Source: Idiomarina seosinensis_A (GTDB lineage Bacteria > Pseudomonadota > Gammaproteobacteria > Enterobacterales > Alteromonadaceae). From it: a stretch of 64,000 nt of DNA. The translations under genes were made by a program, and so were the position numbers. Positions 16,897 to 24,094 of this stretch are shown here, piece by piece. The number at the start of each line of letters is the position of its first letter. The stretch's first letter is position 1. The notes beneath the pieces were generated by a model. The model ran no database searches, had not been told where the DNA came from, and saw only the letters and a program-made list of their open reading frames with translations. The stretch is from positions 930,001 to 994,000 of the forward strand of contig NZ_CP085211.1 of the NCBI RefSeq assembly GCF_044797955.1. Direction: 5' to 3'.

Positions 16897-17687
16897 TGCT
16901 GCTTATCCTGCTGCCGTCGATTTTTCTCTGTACTGTGGCGGTTTGTTACGCCTTGAGTTGGCTTTGGCGACGGTTGGATATTTTGTCGCGCCTGGACCAG
17001 CTCAGCGCCGGACTTTGGCTTCGCTTACCGGTCGGGCTGCAACATCGGTTAGTTTATCTATTTGACAGTGAAGGGCGTCAGCAAGCAGTTCATCGCCAGG
17101 TTAATAGTTGGGCCGCTTTGCTGCTGGGCGCCCTGTCCGGCGCTCTGCTCAGTGGCCAGTTTATTCTCTTAGCGGGGGCTATTTTAGTGTTGTTATTGCA
17201 TATCAGCCGGGTGCGCGGACAGTTTGCCCGAAAACAGCATAAAATAAAAATGGAGCTGCCCGATTTTAGTGATCTGCTGGCGATGATGATTGCTGCCGGC
17301 ATTCCGCTGATACCGGCCTTAGCGCGGGTAGCAGAGGCATGCGAAGGAGGCCTGCTGGCGGCTGAAATCAGTCGGGTTAATTATCAGTTACGCCAGGGAA
17401 CGCCATTTTCAGAGGCACTGCAGCGGCTGGCGTTACAGTACCGGCTGCCGCTATTAAATGAGTGGACCGGGATGCTAATCCAGGGCCATAAACAAGGCAG
17501 TAGCCTGGTAACGACACTCAGATTTCAGTCACTGCAAATGCGTCAGCAACTGCTTAATGAAGCAGAAAAAAGAGCGCAGGAAGCGCCGGTTAAACTGCTG
17601 TTCCCCCTGATGACATGCTTTTTTCCAGTTAATTTTTTGATCATTCTGGGTCCTATCGTATTACAGATCAGCGAGGGTGGGTTTTAA
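16896..17687 (+). CDS. tadC: Tad inner-membrane platform protein TadC
   Basis: Second platform protein, 263 residues. It has N-terminal hydrophobic segments, a cytoplasmic T2SSF domain (FSDLLAMMIAAGIPLIPAL through GHKQGSSLVTTL) and a C-terminal helix ending in FPVNFLIILGPIVLQI, which is characteristic of TadC. Starts are overlapped on both sides (TGATG at 16894-16898 and TAATG at 17685-17689), so translation is probably coupled from tadB through the DUF192 gene. Confidence 0.92.
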   Translation: MLLILLPSIFLCTVAVCYALSWLWRRLDILSRLDQLSAGLWLRLPVGLQHRLVYLFDSEGRQQAVHRQVNSWAALLLGALSGALLSGQFILLAGAILVLLLHISRVRGQFARKQHKIKMELPDFSDLLAMMIAAGIPLIPALARVAEACEGGLLAAEISRVNYQLRQGTPFSEALQRLALQYRLPLLNEWTGMLIQGHKQGSSLVTTLRFQSLQMRQQLLNEAEKRAQEAPVKLLFPLMTCFFPVNFLIILGPIVLQISEGGF

Positions 17688-18148
17688 TGATGCAGCAAGA
17701 AACAAGGATTGTGATCTGGCCGCACGCAAGGGCTATGCAAAGTTTCAGTGAGAGATTCTGGGGGTTGTTGAGGCAGCCGGAACCTAGCTATTCGCAGGCG
17801 TTTTGGTTTCCGCGTTGCCGTGCTATTCATACCTATGGAATGAAAGCGCCGATTGATGTGCTGGCGGTCGATCGGCAGTTACGGATAATCAGTGTGACGC
17901 GGCATTTATCACCGGGCAGATCCTATCGTTTTAAAGGGGCCTACGGAATTATCGAGTTATCAGCTTTAGCCCCGTGGCCGCTGGAACACTGGATAGGACA
18001 ACCGCTTATTTTTTTATCGCAGGGAGAGCGATGTGATGCCACGACTCAATTACCGGTGGACAGTTTTTTTAATATTGCCATTGAGCCTGTTACTGAGTGC
18101 TTGTCAGGCAACAGTGGAGCAGATTCATCAGCAATATCAGGTTTATGA
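17687..18148 (+). CDS. DUF192 family protein in the Tad operon
   Basis: Small protein of 153 residues without an evident signal peptide. The region AFWFPRCRAIHTYGMKAPIDVLAVD (quoted in parts: FWFPRCRAIHTYGM, APIDVLAVD) matches the DUF192 core, where a conserved aromatic/Met segment precedes a hydrophobic I/L-D-V strand. DUF192 proteins often sit in Tad loci, but their function is unknown. The domain seems to end near residue 116, where the next gene starts in another frame; the last 37 residues are read across that gene for 113 bases. That tail may be non-functional. Confidence 0.75.
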   Translation: MMQQETRIVIWPHARAMQSFSERFWGLLRQPEPSYSQAFWFPRCRAIHTYGMKAPIDVLAVDRQLRIISVTRHLSPGRSYRFKGAYGIIELSALAPWPLEHWIGQPLIFLSQGERCDATTQLPVDSFFNIAIEPVTECLSGNSGADSSAISGL

Positions 18149-18485
18149 TCAGGCATTATACTGGTATCAACAGGGGGATTTATTAAGTGCCGAACAGCGG
18201 CTCAATCAGCTTCATTCACGGCATTTACAGACTCCTGAAAGCCTGCAACTGCTGGGCCATATTCACTTCCGTCAGCAGCGCCTGCAGGCAGCCGAGAAAG
18301 CTTATGCTGCGGCTATCAAGCTGGATGCTGACGATGCACTGAACTGGCATAATCTGGCGTTGGTAAGGTTACGGCTGACCACGGCAACCCTGATGTCGGC
18401 ACGCACGCAGCTGGGGCATCTGGAACCGGACGACGAGCAGCTGCTGACCACTTTATTACGGTTACAGCGTGCCAGCCTGCAATAA
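18036..18485 (+). CDS. TPR-type lipoprotein, TadD-like
   Basis: Probable outer-membrane lipoprotein of 149 residues. The signal peptide runs to lipobox LLSAC at about residue 23. Two tetratricopeptide-like helical pairs follow: ALYWYQQGDLLSAEQRL and GHIHFRQQRLQAAEKAYAAA, the latter continuing with ALNWHNLALVRLR. TadD proteins in Tad loci are short TPR lipoproteins that help secretin assembly, which fits the position. ATG at 18036 has GGGAGAG eight bases upstream; a GTG one codon earlier is less likely. It overlaps the DUF192 gene by 113 bases. Confidence 0.8.
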   Translation: MPRLNYRWTVFLILPLSLLLSACQATVEQIHQQYQVYDQALYWYQQGDLLSAEQRLNQLHSRHLQTPESLQLLGHIHFRQQRLQAAEKAYAAAIKLDADDALNWHNLALVRLRLTTATLMSARTQLGHLEPDDEQLLTTLLRLQRASLQ

Positions 18486-18870
18486 GGCCTGTCAGCGTGG
18501 CATGATAGTAATGACCATTAGCCTGTTTGGTTTACTGCTCAGCAGTGCGGCATTATTGTTGATCGAACAGCGACTGCGCTATGAGCAGCTGACAGTTGAT
18601 GTCATGATCAACCAAATCAGCAACCGCCGTAACCTGTTGAGGACACTCTATCATCAGCTCGGGCGCTGGCCCACAGTAGCCGAACTGCGCAGGGAACAAG
18701 CGGCCAGCGCAATTGACTGGCCCTTTGATATTGTTCAGTCGCAGCCGCTGCAATGGCAGTTAAAAATGTCAGGCAGCCGCTGGCAGCATCGATTAATCGA
18801 ACGCGTCGGAGGCGAAGTCAACGGCGGCTACTGGGCTTTTACGGAACCCTTGCCCGGCACCCAAAATTAA
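18469..18870 (+). CDS. Minor prepilin-like protein at end of Tad locus
   Basis: A 133-residue reading from GTG 18469, overlapping the lipoprotein gene by 17 bases. This start yields a leader ACQRG directly before MIVMTISLFGLLLSSAALLL, resembling minor pilins and PilX/GspK-type proteins, which often lack Glu at +5. An ATG at 18502 would remove the leader and leave only the hydrophobic helix. The rest is an alpha-helical segment and a polar tail without known domain. The stop overlaps smpB on the other strand by four bases. Confidence 0.6.
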   Translation: MPACNKACQRGMIVMTISLFGLLLSSAALLLIEQRLRYEQLTVDVMINQISNRRNLLRTLYHQLGRWPTVAELRREQAASAIDWPFDIVQSQPLQWQLKMSGSRWQHRLIERVGGEVNGGYWAFTEPLPGTQN

Positions 18871-19346
18871 CGGGTTGTGTGCTTCATAATGCGGGCTTTT
18901 TGCCGCTGCCAGTCACGCTCTTTCACCGTATCGCGCTTGTCGTGTGACTTCTTACCTTTCGCCAGCCAACATTCCAGCTTAACCCAGGGGCCGCGCCAGA
19001 ACATAGCCGTGGCGACAATCGAGTAACCTTCGCGTTCGGCGGCGCCAATAAGTTTGTCCAGCTCTTTGCGCTTAAGCAGTAATTTACGGCTGCGATCAGG
19101 CTCACAATAGACGTGACTGGACGCCTGGTTAAGGGGCTGTATTTCAGCACCAAGAAGATAAGCCTCGCCATTTTTTATAATAACGTAGCTATCGCGGATA
19201 TTTACTTTTCCGGCACGGATACTCTTTACTTCCCAACCTTGCAGGCTAACGCCAGCTTCAAATTTTTCCTCAAGGAAATATTCGTGACGCGCTTTTTTGT
19301 TGAGGGCGATAGTGCCGCTGCTTTGTTGTGGTTTCTTTTTACTCAT
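18867..19346 (-). CDS. smpB: SsrA-binding protein SmpB
   Basis: Binds tmRNA and delivers it to stalled ribosomes for trans-translation. The 159-residue protein shows NKKARHEYFLEEKFEAGVSL, LQGWEVKSIRAGKVNI and the basic tail KGKKSHDKRDTVKERDWQRQK typical of SmpB. No tmRNA gene is visible beside it. It is divergent from ratA across about 100 bases and converges with the last Tad-locus gene. Confidence 0.97.
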   Translation of the reverse strand: MSKKKPQQSSGTIALNKKARHEYFLEEKFEAGVSLQGWEVKSIRAGKVNIRDSYVIIKNGEAYLLGAEIQPLNQASSHVYCEPDRSRKLLLKRKELDKLIGAAEREGYSIVATAMFWRGPWVKLECWLAKGKKSHDKRDTVKERDWQRQKARIMKHTTR

Positions 19347-19452
19347 ATGCGCATTATACCCATGATTGAATAAAAGAAAATTGCTTTAAGGACTAGAAAG
19401 GCTGGCAGATTGCGTTATTATTGCGCAAACCGAATTTGGCGATAGGAAAATC

Positions 19453-19884
19453 ATGCCCAGAATCGAGAAAAGTGCGCTGGTACCTTACAGTGCCCAACAA
19501 ATGTTTGACCTGGTTAATGACATTGACACATATCCTGAGTTTGTGCCGGGATGCGTTGATGCGCGGGTCAGTGAGCAAGGTGAAAACTACAAAGTGGCAA
19601 CGCTGGATATCAGTAAAGCGGGTATTCGTAAAAGCTTTACCACAAAAAATATTTTGTCGGCGCCTGAGCGTATAGACATGCAACTGGTCGACGGACCTTT
19701 TAAGCAGCTGCGTGGCGGCTGGCGCTTTATTCCGATTAGTGACGATGCCTGCAAAATCCAGTTTGAACTTGAGTTTGAATTTGCCAGCCGCCTGCTTGGC
19801 ATGGCGTTCGGTAAGATTTTTAGTGAAGTGACAACACGCATGGTTGATGCTTTTGCGCAGCGGGCTAAACAGGTTTATCAGTGA
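19453..19884 (+). CDS. ratA: RatA family ubiquinone-binding/ribosome-association protein
   Basis: START/polyketide-cyclase fold protein of 143 residues. E. coli RatA was described as inhibiting 70S ribosome association; related COQ10-type proteins bind ubiquinone. Family features seen are PRIEKSALVPYSAQQMFDLVND and YPEFVPGC at the N-terminus, GPFKQLRGGWRF in the middle, and a C-terminal helix ending in FAQRAKQVY. AGGAAAA precedes the ATG. smpB-ratA-rnfH neighbourhood is the usual gammaproteobacterial arrangement. The next gene overlaps by four bases. Confidence 0.93.
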   Translation: MPRIEKSALVPYSAQQMFDLVNDIDTYPEFVPGCVDARVSEQGENYKVATLDISKAGIRKSFTTKNILSAPERIDMQLVDGPFKQLRGGWRFIPISDDACKIQFELEFEFASRLLGMAFGKIFSEVTTRMVDAFAQRAKQVYQ

Positions 19885-20237
19885 GTATTGAGCTGGTTAC
19901 GGTCGAGGTGGCTTACGCAACCCCGGAAAAACAACTGATTTTGACGGTACAGGTCCCCCAGGGTACAACCGTCGCTCAGTGTATTGAGCGCTCCGGCATT
20001 GAGCAGCACTTTACCGACATTGATCTCAATCAGCAAAAAGTCGGTATCTGGAATAAGGCAGCTAAGCTGGACGCTGCCCCCCGTGATGGTGACCGCATCG
20101 AAATTTATCGGCCTTTGATAGCTGACCCCAAAGCTGTGCGTAAGCGTCGTGCCGAGCGGGCCAAACAGGAAGGCCGGGCCGATAAGGTGACCGGGGGACG
20201 TCCTGACACCCAACGTAATCAGAGAAGTAAGGAGTAG
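19881..20237 (+). CDS. rnfH: RnfH family ubiquitin-like protein (RatB)
   Basis: Small ubiquitin-like fold protein, usually second gene of the ratA-ratB pair. It has VTVEVAYATPEKQLILTVQV, GTTVAQCIERSGI and GDRIEIYRPLIADPKAVRKRR, the last being the family signature. GTG start at 19881 overlaps the ratA stop. The 118-residue protein has a charged tail of about 35 residues that is longer than the core and probably disordered. Cellular function is not settled. Confidence 0.92.
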   Translation: MSIELVTVEVAYATPEKQLILTVQVPQGTTVAQCIERSGIEQHFTDIDLNQQKVGIWNKAAKLDAAPRDGDRIEIYRPLIADPKAVRKRRAERAKQEGRADKVTGGRPDTQRNQRSKE

Positions 20238-20239
20238 CT

Positions 20240-20734
20240 ATGCGCTTGTATATTATGCGCCATGGTCATGCAGTGTTGCCGCTCTCTGCGCAATCTGATG
20301 AACAACGTGAGTTAACTGCCGAAGGAGAGCAGGAAGTAGCGGCTAGCGCCCGCTGGCTGGCCGCAGAAGTTGATGGTCTGGACGCCTGTTTTGTCAGCCC
20401 TTACATCCGCGCACAACAAAGCGCCGCGGTAGCACTAACGTTCATTGACACTGACCATCGTGCTGATTTGCGCGAGTTAACACCGGATACCGAACCGGCA
20501 CAAACGCTGGCCGCGCTAGTGGCGGAACTGAGTGGCAGTGAGGCTGAAGTTAACCGGAAAAAAGTGTTACTGGTATCACACATGCCACTGGTCAGTTATC
20601 TGGTGCACGAAATTGACCGCGCCAAACAGCCTCCTATTTTCCCGACGGGGGCAATCGCAGTCCTGGACTTTGATCCACAAACTCTGCGCGGCTCATTCAA
20701 ACAGTTAAAGGCTGCCGAGCGGGTTGCCAGCTGA
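20240..20734 (+). CDS. sixA: Phosphohistidine phosphatase SixA
   Basis: Histidine phosphatase of the RHG branch that dephosphorylates phosphohistidine on phosphotransfer proteins. The catalytic RHG is at residues 7-9 (MRLYIMRHGHA), and the second half-site is LLVSHMPLVSYLV. 164 residues, normal for SixA. Starts two bases after rnfH with AAGGAG immediately upstream, so it may be co-transcribed. It ends five bases from the convergent smrB stop. Confidence 0.92.
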   Translation: MRLYIMRHGHAVLPLSAQSDEQRELTAEGEQEVAASARWLAAEVDGLDACFVSPYIRAQQSAAVALTFIDTDHRADLRELTPDTEPAQTLAALVAELSGSEAEVNRKKVLLVSHMPLVSYLVHEIDRAKQPPIFPTGAIAVLDFDPQTLRGSFKQLKAAERVAS

Positions 20735-20739
20735 ACCCG

Positions 20740-21303
20740 TTAATCGCGCCGCTTAATTAAGATCAGAATAGCGGCATCGCCACCCCAGGTTTTAGGCGCC
20801 TGATGAAAGGCGCGCAGGCCGGGGTACTGGATCAGCCAGTGCGGCACTTGCTCCTTTAAGCGGCCACTGCCATGACCGTGCATGACAGAGCAACATTCAA
20901 TTAACTGTTGCTCGCAGGCCTGCAACATAGCGGTGAGCTCGAGTTTTGCTGTGGCCAGAGTCATACCGTGTAAGTCCAGCAACATATCCGGGCTGTAGTC
21001 GCCACGCCTGAGTTGCTTAGCCAAATACGGTGATTCCCCCTCTGCCACATAGCGCACCGGTCCCTCGCCAAGATAACCCTGGAATTGGTCGGAAAAAACG
21101 TCCGCTGCCGCATTGTTGGCTGCAGTCACCGCCCGGGTCTGCTGGCGGCGCTGTTTTTTCTGCAGGCGCTGGCGGGCTGGCAGGGGCTGAACGCGGTCGC
21201 TGGTTAAGGTTTTTGCTCCGCGTGCGGCTTGTCGAAATAGCTCGATGTCGTCGTCAGTAACCGTCTGGGCCAGCTCTGTTTTTAGCCTTTTCTTACTCTT
21301 CAT
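20740..21303 (-). CDS. smrB: Endonuclease SmrB, Smr domain
   Basis: In E. coli SmrB cleaves mRNA between collided ribosomes. The N-terminal 95 residues are charged and probably flexible, carrying the ribosome-contacting region. The Smr domain (about residues 100-187) has LLDLHGMTLATAKLEL, the DxH element, and MHGHGSGRLKEQVPHWL. Length 187 is typical. It lies divergent to prmB, the usual arrangement in gammaproteobacteria, with about 80 bases between starts. Confidence 0.93.
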   Translation of the reverse strand: MKSKKRLKTELAQTVTDDDIELFRQAARGAKTLTSDRVQPLPARQRLQKKQRRQQTRAVTAANNAAADVFSDQFQGYLGEGPVRYVAEGESPYLAKQLRRGDYSPDMLLDLHGMTLATAKLELTAMLQACEQQLIECCSVMHGHGSGRLKEQVPHWLIQYPGLRAFHQAPKTWGGDAAILILIKRRD

Positions 21304-21384
21304 GATGGATGATTCTGACGCTTGTTTAGGTTATTCTATAGCACATGAGACTAGTATAAATCATTCAGCTGAGCGGAGACACCG

Positions 21385-22308
21385 TTGAACCCCTCAATTA
21401 TCGAAAACGCTGTGCAGGACCTGCACACTATTGATGATCTACTGCGCTTCAGCGTCACTCAAATGACCGCGCAGGAACTTCACTTCGGCCATGGCACGGT
21501 CAACGCCGTCGAAGAGGCCCGGGTATTGCTGGGCTTTATACTGCAGCTGACCCCGGATGAGCTATTTGACAGTCGTCATTGTCGGCTGACCAGGGACGAA
21601 AAAGCGGCTTATCTTAAGCTGTTACAGCAGCGTATTGAACAGCGCCGGCCTGCTGCTTATCTGACCCGCCAGTCCTGGTTTGCCGGTCTGCCTTTTTACG
21701 TTGACGAACGGGTTCTTGTTCCGCGCTCACCACTGGCTGAACTGATAGAAGCGAGCTTTCAGCCCTGGTTAACTGAGCCCCCCGCCCGCATTCTTGATTT
21801 GTGTACCGGCAGCGGCTGTATTGCCGTTGCCTGTGCCTACCAGTTTAGTGATGCTGAAATTGATGCGGTAGACCTATCCACCGATGCGTTGCTGGTGGCA
21901 GAACAAAACATAGCTGAGCACGGTTTGGACGACCGCGTATTCCCGTTACGCTCGGATTTATTCGAACAGCTGACAGGAGAACGCTACGACCTGATTGTCA
22001 GTAACCCTCCCTACGTGGACAGTGAAGACATGGAAGACTTGCCGGCAGAATATCAGCATGAGCCGGTGATGGGGTTAGCTGCCGGCGATGATGGTCTGGA
22101 GTTAGTTGATAAAATGCTGTTACAGGCAGCTGATCACCTCAACCCTGAGGGTTTATTAATTTGTGAAGTGGGTAACTCGATGCCGGCGCTAAACAATAAA
22201 TACCCCCGCACCCCATTTTTATGGGTAGAGTTTGAGCGTGGTGGCGACGGCGTATTCATCCTGTCACAGGCGCAGTTGCAGCAGCACAGGAGCGATTATG
22301 GCCGGTAA
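21385..22308 (+). CDS. prmB: 50S ribosomal protein L3 glutamine methyltransferase PrmB
   Basis: SAM-dependent enzyme that methylates a glutamine of ribosomal protein L3. The Rossmann motif ILDLCTGSGCIAVACA (about residues 137-152) and the catalytic NPPY at IVSNPPYVDSEDM are both present, as is the ERVLVPRSPLAELI segment. Start is TTG at 21385, preceded by GCGGAGA; no better ATG exists before the conserved N-terminal domain. 307 residues. The 3' end overlaps aroC by 11 bases. Confidence 0.95.
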   Translation: MNPSIIENAVQDLHTIDDLLRFSVTQMTAQELHFGHGTVNAVEEARVLLGFILQLTPDELFDSRHCRLTRDEKAAYLKLLQQRIEQRRPAAYLTRQSWFAGLPFYVDERVLVPRSPLAELIEASFQPWLTEPPARILDLCTGSGCIAVACAYQFSDAEIDAVDLSTDALLVAEQNIAEHGLDDRVFPLRSDLFEQLTGERYDLIVSNPPYVDSEDMEDLPAEYQHEPVMGLAAGDDGLELVDKMLLQAADHLNPEGLLICEVGNSMPALNNKYPRTPFLWVEFERGGDGVFILSQAQLQQHRSDYGR

Positions 22309-23383
22309 CTCATTTGGAGAATTGTTCCGGGTAACCACCTTTGGCGAGAGCCACGGCCCGGCATTAGGTGGTGTTGTTGATGGTTGCCCGCCGGGCCTGC
22401 CATTGTCAGAACAACAAATACAACAGGCGCTGGATCGCCGTAAACCCGGCTCTAGCCGCTATACCACCGCGCGCCGCGAAAACGATCAGGTAGAAATTTT
22501 GTCTGGTGTGTTTGAGGGGCGCACCACAGGAACCCCTATCGGTTTACTGATCCGTAACCAGGATCAGCGTAGCCAGGACTATGCCAACATCAAGGACAGT
22601 TTCCGGCCGGGCCATGCCGATTATGTGTATCAGCAAAAGTATGGTTTTCGCGACTACCGCGGCGGAGGCCGGTCTTCGGCAAGAGAGACTGCCATGCGGG
22701 TTGCAGCCGGCGCTATCGCTACCCAGTTGTTGCAGCAGCAGGGAATTGAGATCCGCGCCGGGCTGGTGCAAATGGGGGATGTGGTGGCACAACAACTGGA
22801 CTGGGCAAGCGTTCGTGATAACCCATTATTTTGTCCTGATGCTAATGCCGTTGAACCGATGCAGGATTTGATTAAGCAGCTGCTCAAAGAGGGCGACTCT
22901 GTTGGCGCCCGCATCCACTTGCAGGCTGACGGGCTGCCGCCGGGGTGGGGCGAACCGGTTTTTGACCGGCTGGATGCTGATTTAGCGAAAGCGCTAATGA
23001 GTATCAACGCTGCTAAAGCAGTCGCTATTGGTGATGGTTTTGCGGTGGTTAATCAGCGCGGTAGTGAACACCGTGATGAGATGACGCCTGGCGGATTTTG
23101 TTCCAATCACGCCGGTGGCGTGCTGGGAGGGATCAGTTCCGGACAACAATTACGGGCTGATATTGCCTTCAAACCAACCTCCAGCATCAGCTTGTCCGGT
23201 GACAGCATTAATCGTTTTGGTCAAGCAGAAGCCATTGTCACCCGCGGTCGTCATGATCCCTGTGTAGGCATTCGTGCGGTGCCAATTGTCGAAGCCATGG
23301 CAGCCTTGGTATTGGTCGATCATTGGTTGCGACATCGCGCGCAAAATGCGGATGTTAAGCAATCAACGCCGGTTATCCGTTAG
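22298..23383 (+). CDS. aroC: Chorismate synthase AroC
   Basis: Uses reduced FMN to convert EPSP to chorismate, the last step of the shikimate pathway. The 361-residue protein contains TTFGESHGPALGGVVDG near the start, YRGGGRSSARETAMRVAAGA, and MTPGGFCSNHAGGVLGGISSG, all signature segments. ATG at 22298 has AGGAGCG upstream; longer in-frame starts lie inside prmB and are rejected. The adjacent epmC follows by 18 bases and is probably in the same operon. Confidence 0.97.
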   Translation: MAGNSFGELFRVTTFGESHGPALGGVVDGCPPGLPLSEQQIQQALDRRKPGSSRYTTARRENDQVEILSGVFEGRTTGTPIGLLIRNQDQRSQDYANIKDSFRPGHADYVYQQKYGFRDYRGGGRSSARETAMRVAAGAIATQLLQQQGIEIRAGLVQMGDVVAQQLDWASVRDNPLFCPDANAVEPMQDLIKQLLKEGDSVGARIHLQADGLPPGWGEPVFDRLDADLAKALMSINAAKAVAIGDGFAVVNQRGSEHRDEMTPGGFCSNHAGGVLGGISSGQQLRADIAFKPTSSISLSGDSINRFGQAEAIVTRGRHDPCVGIRAVPIVEAMAALVLVDHWLRHRAQNADVKQSTPVIR

Positions 23384-23401
23384 TACAGGTGAGAAGCAGC
23401 A

Positions 23402-23941
23402 GTGCAGCAACGGCATTATCAAGAGTTAATCGATATTTTCTCGGCCTGTTTTGGCAATACCGAGTCAACGCTGTTAGTGGCCGGCAAGGACGAGCCGTTT
23501 TATCAGCCGGCAGCTCAGGGTGAGCGCTTTCACCGAGTGGTTTTTGGGCATGGGTTTTACGCGTCAGCATTGCATGAAGTGAGCCACTGGTGTATTGCCG
23601 GAAAAGTCAGACGCTTGATCTTTGACTACGGTTACTGGTACCGGCCTGATGGCCGCAGTGCAGTGGAGCAAGCGGCTTTTGAACAAGTCGAGCGCAAGCC
23701 GCAGGCACTTGAATGGCTATTTTCGCTGTGTGCCGACGTTCCGTTTCGGGTCAGTGTTGACAATCTTAGCGGTATTGAAGTTGACAGAGCGGCCTTTGCT
23801 AATGCAGTAAAAGCACAGTTATTAGACTACTATGATAGACAGTTGCCGGTACGAGCCGAATGTTTCGCCCGTGCCTTATGCGACTTTTATCACACCCGCT
23901 GGCCGGTTCGGGAGCAGATTCTCGAACTGGTTACGGACTAA
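23402..23941 (+). CDS. epmC: Elongation factor P hydroxylase EpmC
   Basis: Hydroxylates the beta-lysylated lysine of elongation factor P. The 179-residue protein closely follows E. coli EpmC (YfcM): VVFGHGFYASALHEVSHWCIAGK carries the probable metal ligands His58, Glu59 and His62, and DYGYWYRPDGR and QALEWLF are also conserved. GTG start at 23402. epmA and epmB, which install the lysine, are not in the window; the aroC-epmC neighbourhood is common in related genera. Confidence 0.9.
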   Translation: MQQRHYQELIDIFSACFGNTESTLLVAGKDEPFYQPAAQGERFHRVVFGHGFYASALHEVSHWCIAGKVRRLIFDYGYWYRPDGRSAVEQAAFEQVERKPQALEWLFSLCADVPFRVSVDNLSGIEVDRAAFANAVKAQLLDYYDRQLPVRAECFARALCDFYHTRWPVREQILELVTD

Positions 23942-23962
23942 TGCCGAACAAGGAGAATGCAT

Positions 23963-24094
23963 ATGTTACGTCGAATTTTAATTATCGGCTGCCTGCTGGG
24001 TCTGGCCAGCTGTGCAACCATCGAAGGTGCCGGTGAAGACTTAGAAAGTGCCGGGGAAGCGATCCAGGACTCAGCAGAGAACCCCGGCGAATAA
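23963..24094 (+). CDS. Entericidin-like small lipoprotein
   Basis: A short gene of 43 residues that gene callers easily miss. The signal peptide MLRRILIIGCLLGLASC ends in a lipobox (LASC), and the mature part CATIEGAGEDLESAGEAIQD matches the entericidin A/B pattern of N-terminal Cys followed by VEGAGEDI..AGEAI. AAGGAG lies ten bases before the ATG. Entericidins are small lipoproteins linked to envelope stress or programmed lysis in E. coli; the role here is unknown. The stop codon overlaps the start of the ATP-NAD kinase family gene by one base. Confidence 0.88.
   Translation: MLRRILIIGCLLGLASCATIEGAGEDLESAGEAIQDSAENPGE

Noticed and set aside
22232..22297. N-terminal extension of AroC
   Set aside because: The extra residues are antithetical to the family and overlap prmB; ATG 22298 has AGGAG and gives the canonical start.
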